Source: Yponomeuta sedellus
Taxonomy: Eukaryota > Arthropoda > Insecta > Lepidoptera > Yponomeutidae
NCBI GenBank assembly: GCA_934045075.1
Contig: OW203736.1
Span: 22,173,805-22,237,804 of the forward strand
DNA: 64,000 bases
Direction of reading: 5' to 3'
Within the stretch, counting starts at the first letter, position 1, and every line of letters starts with the position of its first letter. The notes under the pieces are model-generated. The model ran no database searches. It was given only the letters and a program-made list of their open reading frames with translations, and was not told the DNA's origin. Made by a program: the position numbers and the translations under genes. Below, in pieces: positions 43,701 to 54,848 of this stretch.

Positions 43701-44263
43701 GTACGATCAAAACAATATTTTTGCTATATATTATTAGACAGAAATAGTAGAAACATATTACAACATTATTTCACATGTTTGACAGGACGCCGCACGATAG
43801 GTTCCTGTGCGCATATTATATCTATTGTGTGGTATTTAGGATATGCTAGACATGAAGGCTTTACTGAACCAGCACTATTTTTAAATAACATTATCATGGA
43901 TGAAACACATTAAACGATAAAACTTACTCTGAACTTGTTTTATTTACTTCGATAATAAACAAACAATGATAATATAATAATCAATGCTGATCATTTGTAA
44001 TTAAAATCGATATACAATGTCGAAAAAATATCAAAAAGAATTAAAACAACAGAAAAAAAATTAAATAAAAAAAAACTTTTAACGTATGATTACTCAAATT
44101 GGACAGAAAATCGGGACTAGCGCTTCGATTATTCTTATTCTACAAAAAAATACCTTTCCAACGACGTATTACTCATTCCGATTGGTGCCAGGACCAGGTT
44201 CCATACATTTGTGCCCATCATCCTTTATAGATGTTGCAAAAAATATTATGGTCCATTTTACAG
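40785..44263 (+). mobile_element. 3.5-kb DNA transposon with both terminal inverted repeats
   Basis: AATATTTTTTGCAACAT, AAAGGATGATGGGC at 40799-40829 is repeated in inverse as GCCCATCATCCTTTA, ATGTTGCAAAAAATATT at 44213-44247. Weaker complementarity continues inward (TGTCGTTGGATAGCTC against its counterpart near 44155) and outward to about 40785 and 44263. The only gene inside is the transposase. Exact ends and the target duplication are uncertain by a few bases. The protein is of the PIF/Harbinger-like DDE group (DDE_Tnp_4 type). An intact pair of ends with a nearly intact gene suggests recent arrival. Confidence 0.75.
41380..43913 (+). pseudogene. Harbinger-like DDE transposase, two exons, one frameshift
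   Basis: Exon 1 (41380-41517) encodes MERYRNCVMCRRGLY and related sequence. The intron 41518-42018 runs from GTTTGT to TTTCAG. Exon 2 continues VVFDNTRRVCYRCW, so CxxC pairs from the two exons form a likely zinc-binding N-terminus. Next come a Cys/His-rich segment (HCIFHGCAN, RVCHDHL), a helical region with RRKLERQLAIAREC, and a DDE catalytic domain. Candidate acidic residues are Asp in IICDGTYIYI (42829), Asp in VFILDRGF (43071) and Glu in RWVVEVVNGRFKRD (43218). Near the C-terminus YFTCLTGRRTIGSCAHI resembles a SWIM zinc finger with its first Cys replaced by Phe. A net one-base loss near 42870-42880 shifts the frame between KSSNFSY and KSYSLHKFQ; both sides still match the family, so this is not an intron. 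Apart from that and the SWIM change the gene looks well preserved. Confidence 0.82.
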
Positions 44264-46354
44264 TTCTCTTCAAGCCTCCCGTGGCGCGCCGCCATCGCCA
44301 CGCCATCTGAGATTAGTTTTGTGTTGCTATCCCTATTCATGGCGATTCTATGAGGGAAAGATCAGCGATTACCTACTTTCAATGTAAAGGCATTTTAAAG
44401 GTGTGCACGGTACGTGCTAAGCTTTCGAGCTTTGCGATCCTGGTAAAGAGTGGGTTAACTTTTTTGTTAAACCACTCAGACAGCCGGTTAGCGAGCGTTA
44501 ATTTAACAGACGGTTACGGATGTTGTACGAATTGTTAACATTCTTGTTAAAATTTCATTCTTTGCGAACGATATTACGTCATAACTAAATCCTAGTAACT
44601 AGGATCTCAGATTGATTAGGAAGTTATTATTATCTTCGGAAACCATAAAAGTAACAAGAGCGCGTCCTTTTCGTGTGTATTTACGGACGCTAAAAGTTAC
44701 AGATCCAAGATTCAGTTAGTAGGAGTTTATGAGTATCATACCACGTTGCAGTGCACGTTCGCTTTCAGCGACAACCGCACATCATGGGCGCAGACATTGC
44801 TAAAATCGAAACTCAAGTTACTAGGGGCACATACACAGCACAAAGGTTGCATGTATCGCTACAAGCTCCCATTATTGGCGCCCCATGTCCCGCTCCTGCC
44901 CGTGCCTCGATAAATATCTCATGAATAAGAATATTGCATTACGTATTCTGCGCACAGCGTGGGTCCCCAAAACAATATAATAAGCTCTGTAACGAGTTTG
45001 TGATGTTTCATGTTATTTTTCATGGTCTGATATGAATGTTTTAACGAACTACTGCCGTCATATATAAAATATGGAATACCGCCGCTTATTTTTTAGCGTA
45101 AAAATTATAAGAAAACTGGGTCATCAATTGAGTTAATTCATTCGTTGTTTTCCAACACAAGAACAAAAAAGAAACTTTCTTTCAATGAAATAACGGGACC
45201 TAAATTGTTCGCCAACGCTCGCTCTTAAGCAGAGAGACGTGACGAGCAAAAAGTTTAATTTACATCACAGAAAAATTAGGACTTTTGTCAATGTTTCAGA
45301 CTTTGTTTTTGTCATTCGGCCGTTAATAATGTCAGCATGTCGGTGGAAAAATACAAGCTATAGAATCTTAGAATAAATTGCAACAAGACCCTCTAAGCAA
45401 GGGCACTATTATCTAATCTGTGGCAAGGGGCTAAATGGAAATATTTCACCTTCCAATCAATTTGTTCCGCGGTGATTTCTCAAGATATATTCCCGGACAC
45501 GCTACCAGGATCTCATAAGCGGCAAGGATCCATTAGCGACTTTTGCTTCAGCGAACACATCATCAAACTTATTATTCAAGAACACGCGTCGCCGAGTTTT
45601 AATAAATTCTAGGTAACCGAGCTGTACCTCCTTGCTTCCTGTTATAGACATAGCCGGATAACCATAACATAAGCAAAGAAAAGTAATCTCGTACCATATT
45701 ATTATTGGCGTAAGCGTTGATGGATATTAATAATGAGTCATTAAGTTCGTTACCTTTACCTAAATCCACATCCACAAATAGATTCAACGCCAGTACGAAT
45801 CCCGAAGGAGTAATAATTTAGTTGGCGGGGGAAAATTAAAATGAAAGATCTTCATCAACAATGACGACTCGGTCGGAGAAAGCAAATAAAGTTAAAGCAT
45901 CTACTAATGATCCTCTAAGAGACTCCTTTACCTATGCGAAAAAAATAACTCTGAAGGTAAGAAAACACAGAAAGTCTGTCCCTGCTGAAAATATTAAATT
46001 GTACTAAATTTTATTTATTGTATTAGTCCAGCCCGTCCTGATGTTGTCAAAGAGAGATCAGTTTTAGCCATAATGCCACCGTCTGTACTCTTACGTTAAG
46101 AAATATCTGTGTAATTTCCATTTTTATGTACAACAAAGCGTTATCCATCTATCTATTGTGTTGCCAATAAGCAAAATTAAATTAAAAAAACTTTAAACAA
46201 TAGCATTAGTAAATAGTATGAGTTGACAGTCCAAGCAGTGTACCTGCTTGCTTAAGTATTAGATAATATGGGTTGATATCAGTTATCAGATACAAGGTTC
46301 ATTTTATTGCACGCTTAACGATTTTATACAGTGCCGGTTCAATATTAGCAAAAC
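44264..46354. other. Unassigned
   Basis: No recognised exon or repeat. The stretch 44400-44570 has several GTTAAC-type motifs of unknown meaning. Confidence 0.4.
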
Positions 46355-46835
46355 GAAGAAGATAACATAAGATAAGAATATTGTTTATTGTACACCAGAA
46401 AAAGCAAACATAAAATAATTATAAATATACAATACAATTAGCGGGCTTGTGGCTTAGAGCAAATTCTTTCAAAAAACCTACGGTGGAGAATTGCTAGAGT
46501 AAAAGTGAGAATGAATATTGCAGTTGGTGCAATTATGAATATTGATAAACATACTTATACTTATATAAAAAAAATATACTTACGTAAACCATCACATATT
46601 ATACACTAGCTATGTCCCGCGGTGTTACCCGCGGTTTATCTCGATTTTCCCATGGGAATAAGAAAGATATTTTTCCCGCAGTAAAACGTAGCCCATGTGT
46701 TAATCCAGGGTGTCAGCTACCTTCATACCAAATTTATATATTTAAACTCGCTCCAACCTTTTAGACGTGAAGAAGTTACAAACATACACACTCACAAACT
46801 TTCGCCTTTGTAATATTAATGTGATGTGACGTGAT
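46355..46835 (-). repeat. Two LINE 3' ends
   Basis: 46355-46560, minus strand, ends in the tail ATTCTTATCTTATGTTATCT preceded by a poly(A)-type signal, as at 56225-56490 and 57235-57335. 46603-46835, plus strand (CTATGTCCCGCGGTGTTACC, TACCTTCATACCAAATTTAT, TAGACGTGAAGAAGTTACAA, CTTTCGCCTTTGTAATATTA), is an RTE-like LINE end with a GTGATG-type tail. Confidence 0.6.
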
Positions 46836-49800
46836 ATAGCAATTATATACATACATAATGTTACACTACTCACAATAAAGTGTGAGAAATGTGAACAATA
46901 GTTCTAAGTTCCACAGTGGACATTCTACGCTCGATGTGAGCGTAAAAACCCCGCCGTCATTTTTGCGAGAGTCTTTGGAAGGGTCGTTCGTAATTACGCC
47001 TATCTGCGGAGTTTGAAAGAAACTTTTTTCACCGAAGCCTTTGACGGAACGCGGCCGGGGCATGATTTTTCCACCGGAACACCCTGTTTACCGGCAACAA
47101 AGTTGAAAGGGACGACTTCCGACTTACGAGTAAAGAATACTTCGCGTTTTTACTTTGGCTAATTTAAAAGCAGCCCTCGAGAGCCCTTTCAGAGTCGGGG
47201 GTGCGTGGATCTCACGCATCTCATCTCCATACAGAATTGTTTTGACAAGTAAACTTGAACTCAGCCTGGAAATTTCTTATCTGCTATTCAAATGTTTTGC
47301 TGAAAATATCTTTGACTTTTTAGCTTCTCGTGGGTGTGATAAAGTGCCTACAAACCTACTCTTTCAACTACCAAGTCAACAGAAGAAGGGCAGAGGTCAA
47401 ATGTTCTCTTTAATGTCAGTTTCTGAGCTCAGTAATTCTGATAGTCACCTTGTCATCGAAACTCAAGTAATTTCAAGTATTTATCGAAACTCTAATGTAA
47501 TTTCAAGTATTTATCGTAACAAGACATTAGCTATACGAAGGGTTGTGTTTAAAATGTGAAGTTTCTGAAACAAGTCAAGTTTTACCAGACAATGTTTAAG
47601 TAGACGTTATTGCACTTTACACGAATTTCATGAAATATTATAAAGTATAGTTATGAAAATACATAGATATATAACCTCACGCCTGTATCTCGGCCTGAGG
47701 GGCAGCTCTGCCTGCCAGTTATGAAAATATCAAACTAAAAACTCTTAGAACAGTAGTTGTTCTATAACACAAACTTTAATTGACTCTATCAACATGAGAT
47801 ACAGGAATTATCCTGTAAATGATAATAATAATACTACTATACAGGCAGGGACATGGAAATATACACCCAGACCAGACTGAGTGAGTGTGTAATTTGTGTA
47901 ACAATGCTGAGCCCCTCAATAGGCTTGGAAGCTACCAGGATCGCGTAGACCCCTTGATTTACCACGCATGACAATGGCGGCCGAGAACAACACTACAGTT
48001 AACGCCTTTGCGACAGATATTATGAGGCCGCCGTTATTAATGAAGTGAATGGATTTATCCCTGACCCTTGTCACAACTCACAAGGCAGAAACATAGATTA
48101 GAAAGGCACAGGAGATCATCACAGGCATTTCTTTCACTTATTTAAAATAATTGTCTAGGGGAAGATGGAAAGGAGGCCTTTGCCCAGAACTGGGACACAC
48201 ACAGTAGAGACTAAGTAAGAAAAAGTTATCTTAAAGGATTCGGTACATGAGCGACCATGTCACCCTCGTTAATATTAACATAATGTTTCGAATTTTTAAC
48301 TAACTTAAATTTTAACATCGTCTATCCCACCATACCTATTTGATACAGTTTTGAGATCTTTTTATTAGGAAAGTGAATTCATTTAAAGTGTCAAGACTTT
48401 AGTCGAAAGTAATAATGTCCCCTCTCCATTCTTTTCTAACTTGACTTGTTGAGTTTACTTCTTCATTAGTTTCTTTCTTGTCATCGTCATTCGTTTTCTT
48501 GTCAAGGACGTAACCTCGAGAAGCTCTAATTAATTACCTTTTATTGAACAGATTTATCTAAGAACAGTGATACATTTATTTTATTTACACATTATTTCTG
48601 TCTACATATAACTTGACGTTCTTAAGCATGAAACACATCAACGTCAAAAGCGGTCGCTGTCTATACATACGACCATTTAATGACTACTGCAGTAAATGAC
48701 GTACCTATATATGGACCGCCACCACAATCACCACTACGTTAGTGGGTCTCATATTAATCATCTGAATGCAAATTTAAGTCCAAAATGTTCTTCACCTGGT
48801 GCACTGTGTAACGTGGAGGTAGGTAATTCCGTAATGTATTTAGTATTTTCAGGCTACGACTAAGCGGTTCTTTTCGGACGTATTTAATATAGGGGAATGC
48901 CCGTACTGTGATCTCGAGATTTCGACCTATTTGGTTTGTATTGTTTTTGAGGTTAATGAGAAGGGATACTAAAGATAATACAACAAGAAATAAATGAGAT
49001 AATATTAGCTAAACAGTAGTTGCTGTGTTTTCTTTTTTCAAAGAAAACCTGAAAACTTTTGTTTGCTGATTAGTTATGTGAAAGTATGGTTTGATAGCTA
49101 TGAAGGATACACAGATCAAAAGTAAATTAAGTTACTTTTGTAAGTTGTATAAATAAATAACCAAAAAACAAACTAACTTCAAAGCCTAAAGAAATCCATT
49201 TAACGAAAACAGGTTCCGACAACAACCAAGAGAACATAATATTTAGTTCTCTATTGATACATAAAACAACCCCTAATCGAAATGAAGAATGCTAACCACC
49301 CCGCTGTCAAAAGCCACAAAATTGGATGGAAAATTCCACCACTAACAAGAGCACAAGCCCAAAATACTAGGCCAGCAGGAACGAACTAGAATCAACTGTG
49401 CCGTAGGCACGTAGGGGGGAACCATATGACAATACCGTTAAGAGAGTCCCCTACTCGCATGTTCCGGGCACTTTATTGCAAATTGTACGGCAATTTTGAG
49501 GCCCTGTTAGCTCTATGCGGCCCTGGTCCCGGGCGAGACATACAATAGACGATTTTGACGTAATCAATTTTTGAGAGCTTTTTGACGTGGTCGCTAAACG
49601 GCACTTTGGGTAAGCATTTAGTGAACATATAAACGTGGGAACAAGGATTCTCCAAAAACTTGTCAATTTTGATAGTTTTAGTCTAAGCGTTTTCAGTACT
49701 GGAGATAAGTCAATGCTTAAAATAAATGAGATGGAGGAAAAATGAGATTGAGGGGTCATTGTTTTTTTTGGCTATGCAAACCCGCAAGAACCGCTAATAT

Positions 49801-50074
49801 ATAGGTAGACTATGATTGTCGTTCAAGAATATGTTTGTATGCAACGAAAAAAAAACTTCACATCAACGTGCGGTGTCTATACTTTCTCTCTCTTTGAGAG
49901 AAGCCTTGTGTCCTGCAGTCTGCAGTAGGACTCATATAGGCTGCTTATAATTTATAATAAACATGCTAGTGTGATACAGGATTTATACGCCTTCTATGTA
50001 GTTTGCTTCTACAACTCGACCCAAAGTCAGCGGATAAATTTGTACATCGTGATTCAATAAACAGCTTATAATAA
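46836..50074. other. Mostly unassigned
   Basis: I see only small remnants: a direct duplication GTAATTTCAAGTATTTATCG at 47467 and 47498, a LINE C-terminal scrap at 48165-48192 (GGAGGCCTTTGCCCAGAACT), and a reversed family G piece at 49880-49945. Frames at 47155-47559 and 49451-49759 are unrecognised. Confidence 0.4.
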
Positions 50075-50137
50075 TGCCGGGACGCGGGTTCGAGTCCCGG
50101 CATGGACGGAATTTTTAGCCTCTAAATAGGTTTATGA
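50075..50137 (+). mobile_element. SINE family I, 5'-truncated
   Basis: Only the tRNA 3' half (CGGGTTCGAGTCCCGGCATG) and the end TTTAGCCTCTAAATAGG remain. Confidence 0.65.
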
Positions 50138-50527
50138 AATATTAATACCTCACTACATATATAGAATATAATATAATACAAATACAATACAAATACAAAT
50201 ACAAAAATCTTTATTTCTCCATCCACAAATTAGTTGAAAAATAGCAGTGGTACAATATGGTGCAATAAAAGCGATTTGTGGACAGACTGGGTCCCAAACT
50301 AGATCAGAGATCTGTATCTTAGGATGCCAGGCCACCCAAAAAACTAGCACAACAAAGTATGAAACATACTGTAGACACTAAGTCGGCTCAAATTACGACC
50401 GACAGAGATATAACAGAAAAAATAAAGAAAATGTACAAAAATTATAAAATACAAAAAAGCAAACAATAGTAGGTACTCATATTTATACTCAGCCCTACGA
50501 CTAGGTCTTGGGATCGGGTTTAGCCAC

Positions 50528-50600
50528 TGAGTGAAGGAGTCTGTGTGTGCGTGTGTATGTGTGTGTGTGTGTGGTGTGTTTGTCTGTGTTTGTGGGTGTG
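50528..50600. repeat. GT-rich microsatellite
   Basis: It is an imperfect run of (GT)n with GTTT and GC interruptions, lying in the 3' untranslated part of the LINE at 50160-51335. Confidence 0.85.
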
Positions 50601-50625
50601 GAAGTAAAAAATAAGTGAGTTTGTG

Positions 50626-51291
50626 TTAGGTTTTTATTTCTATTAAGCTTTCAGTTCTTGTGTAATCTAGTTCACTTAGATACAAGAATAGTTTTTGTTT
50701 TACCTTATATTTTGTAACGTCTAGAATGCCAAGAATTTTGTTGAAAAAGTTATACAGTTTGCCAGATCTATAATAATAAAAACGTTGTGCAAATGAGGTA
50801 TTTGCAGATTCAGCTTCGCAAACTGTGTAGAATCTTCTGCGGCAGATTTTATCATTTTTATTAGCAAAATTAGAGACGGTAGAATGTTTGTGAAGGACAG
50901 TATTTAGGAGATACAGTTGCCTGATCATTAATACCTTAGCGTCAGCATACAGGCTAGAGGTGCTGTAAAGTCTAGGTTTAAAATATATGACCTTAAGTAA
51001 CATTCTCTGGGCTCTTTCAAGTTCGATCAATGTGGTCTTGGGAGCTCCACCCCAAGTTCTTATGCAGTATGTTTGGATAGATTGAGCTAAGGAAAAATAT
51101 ACAGTCTTTATAACCTCTGAATCTGCAACATGACGGAGACATTTAAAAAGGTAGGTCAACTTCCGGATTTTTTGAGAAAGCATGTGTATATGTTCTTTGA
51201 AAGACAAGTTTTTATCAATGATAACACCTAAGTATTTTATTTTGTCTGTATAATCACTTGTATGTATAATGTTCCTTGGCATTTTCAGCAC
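50626..51291 (-). pseudogene. LINE reverse-transcriptase C-terminal region, open over 221 codons
   Basis: YTDKIKYLGVIIDKNLSFKE marks the end of a reverse-transcriptase domain (KYLGV.ID..L.W-like block). After it come IRKLTYLFKCLRHVAD, FSLAQSIQTYCIRTWGGA, LIELERAQRMLLKVIYFKPR and YADAKVLMIRQLYLLNTV, the order seen in CR1/jockey-type elements after the catalytic core. The YxDD box and everything upstream are missing, including the endonuclease, so it cannot move by itself. No internal stops are present, suggesting a fairly young copy. Confidence 0.8.
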
Positions 51292-51545
51292 TTTTACTTT
51301 GTTTTGCTTTGTAAAATTTATTTTCTAATATAGAGCAACCTCTGGAAGCATTATAATCTTATATGAAAGATTTTTAGCCTCCAGAACAAGAAAACTTTTG
51401 TGTACTTTTTTAATATGAACTAAACAGTTAATTTTTTATTTTTATTTCTTTACATAAAAAAAAATTGTGACTTGATTGGATTTGACGTTATGTCATAGGT
51501 GAAATGTTTTAAAGAGGTAAACCTACGCGTTATTTATAAAAATAT

Positions 51546-52035
51546 TAATTCAAATTCAAATCATTTTATTTCAACGTAAAGAATTTACATTCTGTTTGCT
51601 GAATTGTATCGGGCCGTATTGTAGTGGAGAAAAAGGCAGCGGAAAAAAAAAATCTACTCTGACCATCTTTTCTCAAATCTTCTTAAAACCAAATACATCA
51701 GTTGCCATTATGTAAACCTAATAAGATTTCATGATTGCCATTAACAACCCTAAATGCTAAAGCTAGTCAAATGTATCACAATAATAGGGGAAAAACATAA
51801 TTGCTGCGGCCAGACACACGAACAGCACTCGTTCACGAGCATAACGCAGTGCTCAGCCATCACCAGTCTCAACCATTTTGGAGGGAGATAGATGACCCGA
51901 ACACCACGCTACCATTCGAATGACCTTTAGCAAACTTGCAGTTAAGTTTTTGTCAGTTATATAATGTATCATTTAGTTATTAATATGCAATCTTATTATA
52001 ATTCATAATTAATATATTCTTAAATTAATTCCGAA
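51546..52035 (-). repeat. LINE 3'-region copy, family H, reverse
   Basis: It shares over 350 bases with 57880-58370 in the opposite orientation: ATTGTAGTGGAGAAAAAGGC, CATCAGTTGCCATTATGTAA, GGCCAGACACACGAACAGCA, GATAGATGACCCGAACACCA. The tail toward 51546 (AAATAAAATGATTTGAATTT on the minus strand) is LINE-like. In this copy the 63-codon frame of the other copy is interrupted by stops. Confidence 0.65.
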
Positions 52036-52108
52036 TTCACTTGCTTGATTTTTTGTCGAGACAGTCCGACCAGGTTTCGCAGAAACCTTAATTAACAGAG
52101 TTTACATA

Positions 52109-52148
52109 CAGTTTACAGTTTACATTTTTAGCCTCTAAATAGGTTTTT
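52109..52148 (+). mobile_element. 40-bp SINE-end insertion with 12-bp target duplication
   Basis: AGAGTTTACATA at 52097-52108 and 52149-52160 flanks a 40-base piece. It consists of target-like filler (CAGTTTACAGTTTACA) plus the SINE family I end TTTTAGCCTCTAAATAGG and a T run. It is an extreme 5' truncation. Confidence 0.7.
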
Positions 52149-52213
52149 AGAGTTTACATAATTATTAAAAATACCTCGTAAATAATCCATACCATTACAG
52201 TAGCGTTACATTA

Positions 52214-52436
52214 CAGGCACGTTAAGCCGTTGGTGCCGTCTGTCATGTAATGGCAGTCGTCAAGCCATGACAGAGGCCTTATGGGCAACTTGATAACTTC
52301 TGACAGTAAGGCTCGCCACTGTATTACAATCCTCCACCAACCCGGACTTGGCCCGTGGTGGAATATGGCCTAACCTTCCTGCGAGGCAGGAAGAGACCCG
52401 TGCCCGAGCAGTGGGGACATACATGGGTTGATATCG
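52214..52436 (+). repeat. 5S-SINE body without head
   Basis: GGCACGTTAAGCCGTTGGTG, TAATGGCAGTCGTCAAGCCA, TTACAATCCTCCACCAACCC, CCGAGCAGTGGGGACATAC. The 68-codon minus frame here is read-through. Confidence 0.7.
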
Positions 52437-53154
52437 AATTACAGTATAGCGTAGAAAACGTTGCACGTCATTATCAATTGGCTTATAAGCGTAAAAGAGA
52501 TAAATGACATTTTCTATTTCTGCTTTCTTTTCTACTTATTCTACGCGCGCGAAAAACAGTACAGGAAAAAAGACAAAAAATACGGGTAGCTACAAAGGCG
52601 AGCTTATCTCGTGAGAGATTCTAAATTTTTTTCTATTTATGGAAATAATCCTGTCTTTGAATCGCTTGCGTAAATCTTCTGGTTGAATTGAACTTACTTA
52701 GCTCAATGTGTATGATGATGTTAAATATTATCATTTTACTTTATTATAATTAAGCTCGCCTTTGTAAAAATATTACTATTGTGCAATAAATAATTTTTCA
52801 ATTCAATCTTTCCTGCAATAACTATTTCATTTACATCAGGTGTACATTATCTTATCTACCTATATGTGTGGACCAAAATATTCGGATCGTTGACACTAAC
52901 GAACTTACCAAGATTTGTACCATGATGGAACTAATGATATTTTCTAACACTAGTTTTTTTAACAATATGAATGGAACTTGAAATAATGGTACTAATGATC
53001 AGGTAAGCGCACCACCTAGGTTTCGAATTGAAGAGATCACCTTGTGGAAATCCTCGTAGAAAATATACGACGACATTTCAACAGAATCAGTGGTCTTAGT
53101 TAATACGGGATTGGCTACTATTTTTCACAACAGAAAGAACAAAACAGTAATTGG
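52437..53154. other. Unassigned
   Basis: A LINE-end scrap with AAGCTCGCCTTTGTAAAAAT and GTGCAATAAATAAT lies near 52755-52800. Nothing else is recognised. Confidence 0.4.
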
Positions 53155-53167
53155 AAAATAGTTAACT

Positions 53168-53239
53168 GGCACGGTTAGCCAGAGGTCGCGGGTTCGAGTC
53201 CCGGCATGGGTGGAATTTTTTGCCTCTAAATAGGTTTTT
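53168..53239 (+). mobile_element. SINE family I, 5'-truncated, with target duplication
   Basis: AAAATAGTTAACT at 53155-53167 and AAAATAGTAAACT at 53240-53252 bracket GGCACGGTTAGCCAGAGGTC, the T-arm GGGTTCGAGTCCC and the family 3' end. This supports retroposition by the same machinery as the 201-662 and 52109-52148 insertions. Confidence 0.7.
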
Positions 53240-53400
53240 AAAATAGTAAACTAGCAAGGTAAACTAACAATATTAAACAAGCACTTTTTGGTAAGGCGCA
53301 ATCATACCATTAAATTTTGTGTTGGCAAACGTTGACGCGTGTTTTTTTGCATTTGTACAATTTCCGTTAAATAAACAACAAACAGCATGTGCTTAGATTT

Positions 53401-54848
53401 TTCCCACGGTATTCATTCACCAACGGTCGCGTTCGTTTGTGTAAAGTCGTGGGAACGATTGCTCGATCAGAAACAAATTGTACTAGGCTGACAGAAACGT
53501 CAAGGAGGTTCTTTTGCAAAAAGCGTTGTAAAAAAGCAAGACTGGAAAAAGCATCTGCTGCATTCAGGATGACCTAGGAAGAACGAACAACGCTAGAAAT
53601 AGTAGGGAACTCTTAAGTACATAATTCAAAGTCGTCATTCTTGTTTCGTTCGTATTTTCAAGTAAGTTCCACGGGATTTCATCAGGACTCGTGGGAAAAG
53701 GATCCCATACTAACCACCTTCTGGCTACCAGGGTGATATAACTCGAATGCATATAACCTAGAAAGGACTATCTTCATCACCTCCATGCCTCCATAGTAGT
53801 ACGATTCGACGTAAACAAAAGGATCGCTCAGATGGCAAATATGTAATACAAACAAAATTTTAACCACTAAAAAAAAAGACATACTACTTTACACATTTAA
53901 AATTCAGGCGTTTACATTGAAGACATACGAACGTACATAAATCAATCTGTTTGAAGAGTTTCAGAAGTCAAAAAACTGTTATAAGTGCACAGTGCAGTGC
54001 ATAGTTTTTTTTATACAAACCATACATACCACATCGTTCCTAAATAGTTGAAACGTACTTTCCCACGATTTGTTAACAGATAGATCAGATCCGTTAACGG
54101 TTACGTATGAGAAACTGTTATGGGGCTCTTGAAGTTCGTGGGAAAAGATTGCCTTACTAAATGTGCCCTTCATACCAGGGTTGCAGGTCTTACTAGAAGC
54201 TCTATGTACTTTACCACCACCCAACTTGTACAAAAAAAATAGTCTTGTTAATTCCATCCCTATCTTATGCAACTATTAAATGTCTACGGTCCCTTTCTAA
54301 AGCTTCTTATCTTTTAGGCAGCAGGTACATTATGGTAGTAGGGATCCTTTCTGAAATTCCTCCGACCCGTGGGAAAATAATATTTATACAAAGGTAATGA
54401 TTTTTGTAAAGAAGGTTAGGCAGCATTTCCATTTGGAGACTTTCGGAAAATATGATGCAGGATGTATGTAAAATATTTATTATAATTTCTTGGAATAAAA
54501 ACCGTTTAATAAAAAAATACCTCATCGTCCCTAAATAGAGATGAAACTTTCTTTCCCACGATGAGTTAACTTTTTTTATCACTAAATTACGGTTAACGGT
54601 TAATACTTTGTCCAATCTTTGTGTCCGTGGGAACAGATTGCGTTACTAAATGTGCCCTTCATACCAGGGTTGCAGATCTTACTAGAAGCTCAATATATTT
54701 TTTTACTACAACTTAACTGGTACAAAGTAGTTCTGGTTAATTCCATCACTTATACATAAATATCTGCTGTCCCTCTCTAAAGTTCTAAGGATACAAAATT
54801 ATGGTTGGTCTACGGGAACCTTTCTGAAATTCCTCCGAGCCGTGGGAA
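53401..54848. repeat. Decayed tandem units with nine CGTGGGAA (Su(H)/CSL-type) sites
   Basis: Exact CGTGGGAA or its complement TTCCCACG occurs at 53401, 53448, 53690, 54060, 54137, 54368, 54553, 54626 and 54841. At least two, probably three, units of about 450-490 bases are recognisable. Each carries TTCCCACGA, then CGTGGGAA followed by a GATT-type stretch, ACCAGGGTTGCAG with TCTTACTAGAAGCTC, and TTTCTGAAATTCCTCCGA ahead of another CGTGGGAA. The 8-mer fits the published consensus for the Notch effector Su(H)/CSL (YGTGRGAA). Whether this is a regulatory element or simply a repeat whose unit contains the motif cannot be told from sequence. Confidence 0.6.

Larger units (their letters stand above)
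50160..51335 (-). mobile_element. 5'-truncated non-LTR retrotransposon
   Basis: On the minus strand it comprises a coding tail (50626-51291), a 3' untranslated region with a GT-rich microsatellite, AATAAAGA and a (TTTGTA)n-like tail at 50160-50210. The open frame is closed upstream by a stop near 51320, where the family's reading frame would be expected to continue, so the copy was truncated on insertion. Confidence 0.75.
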
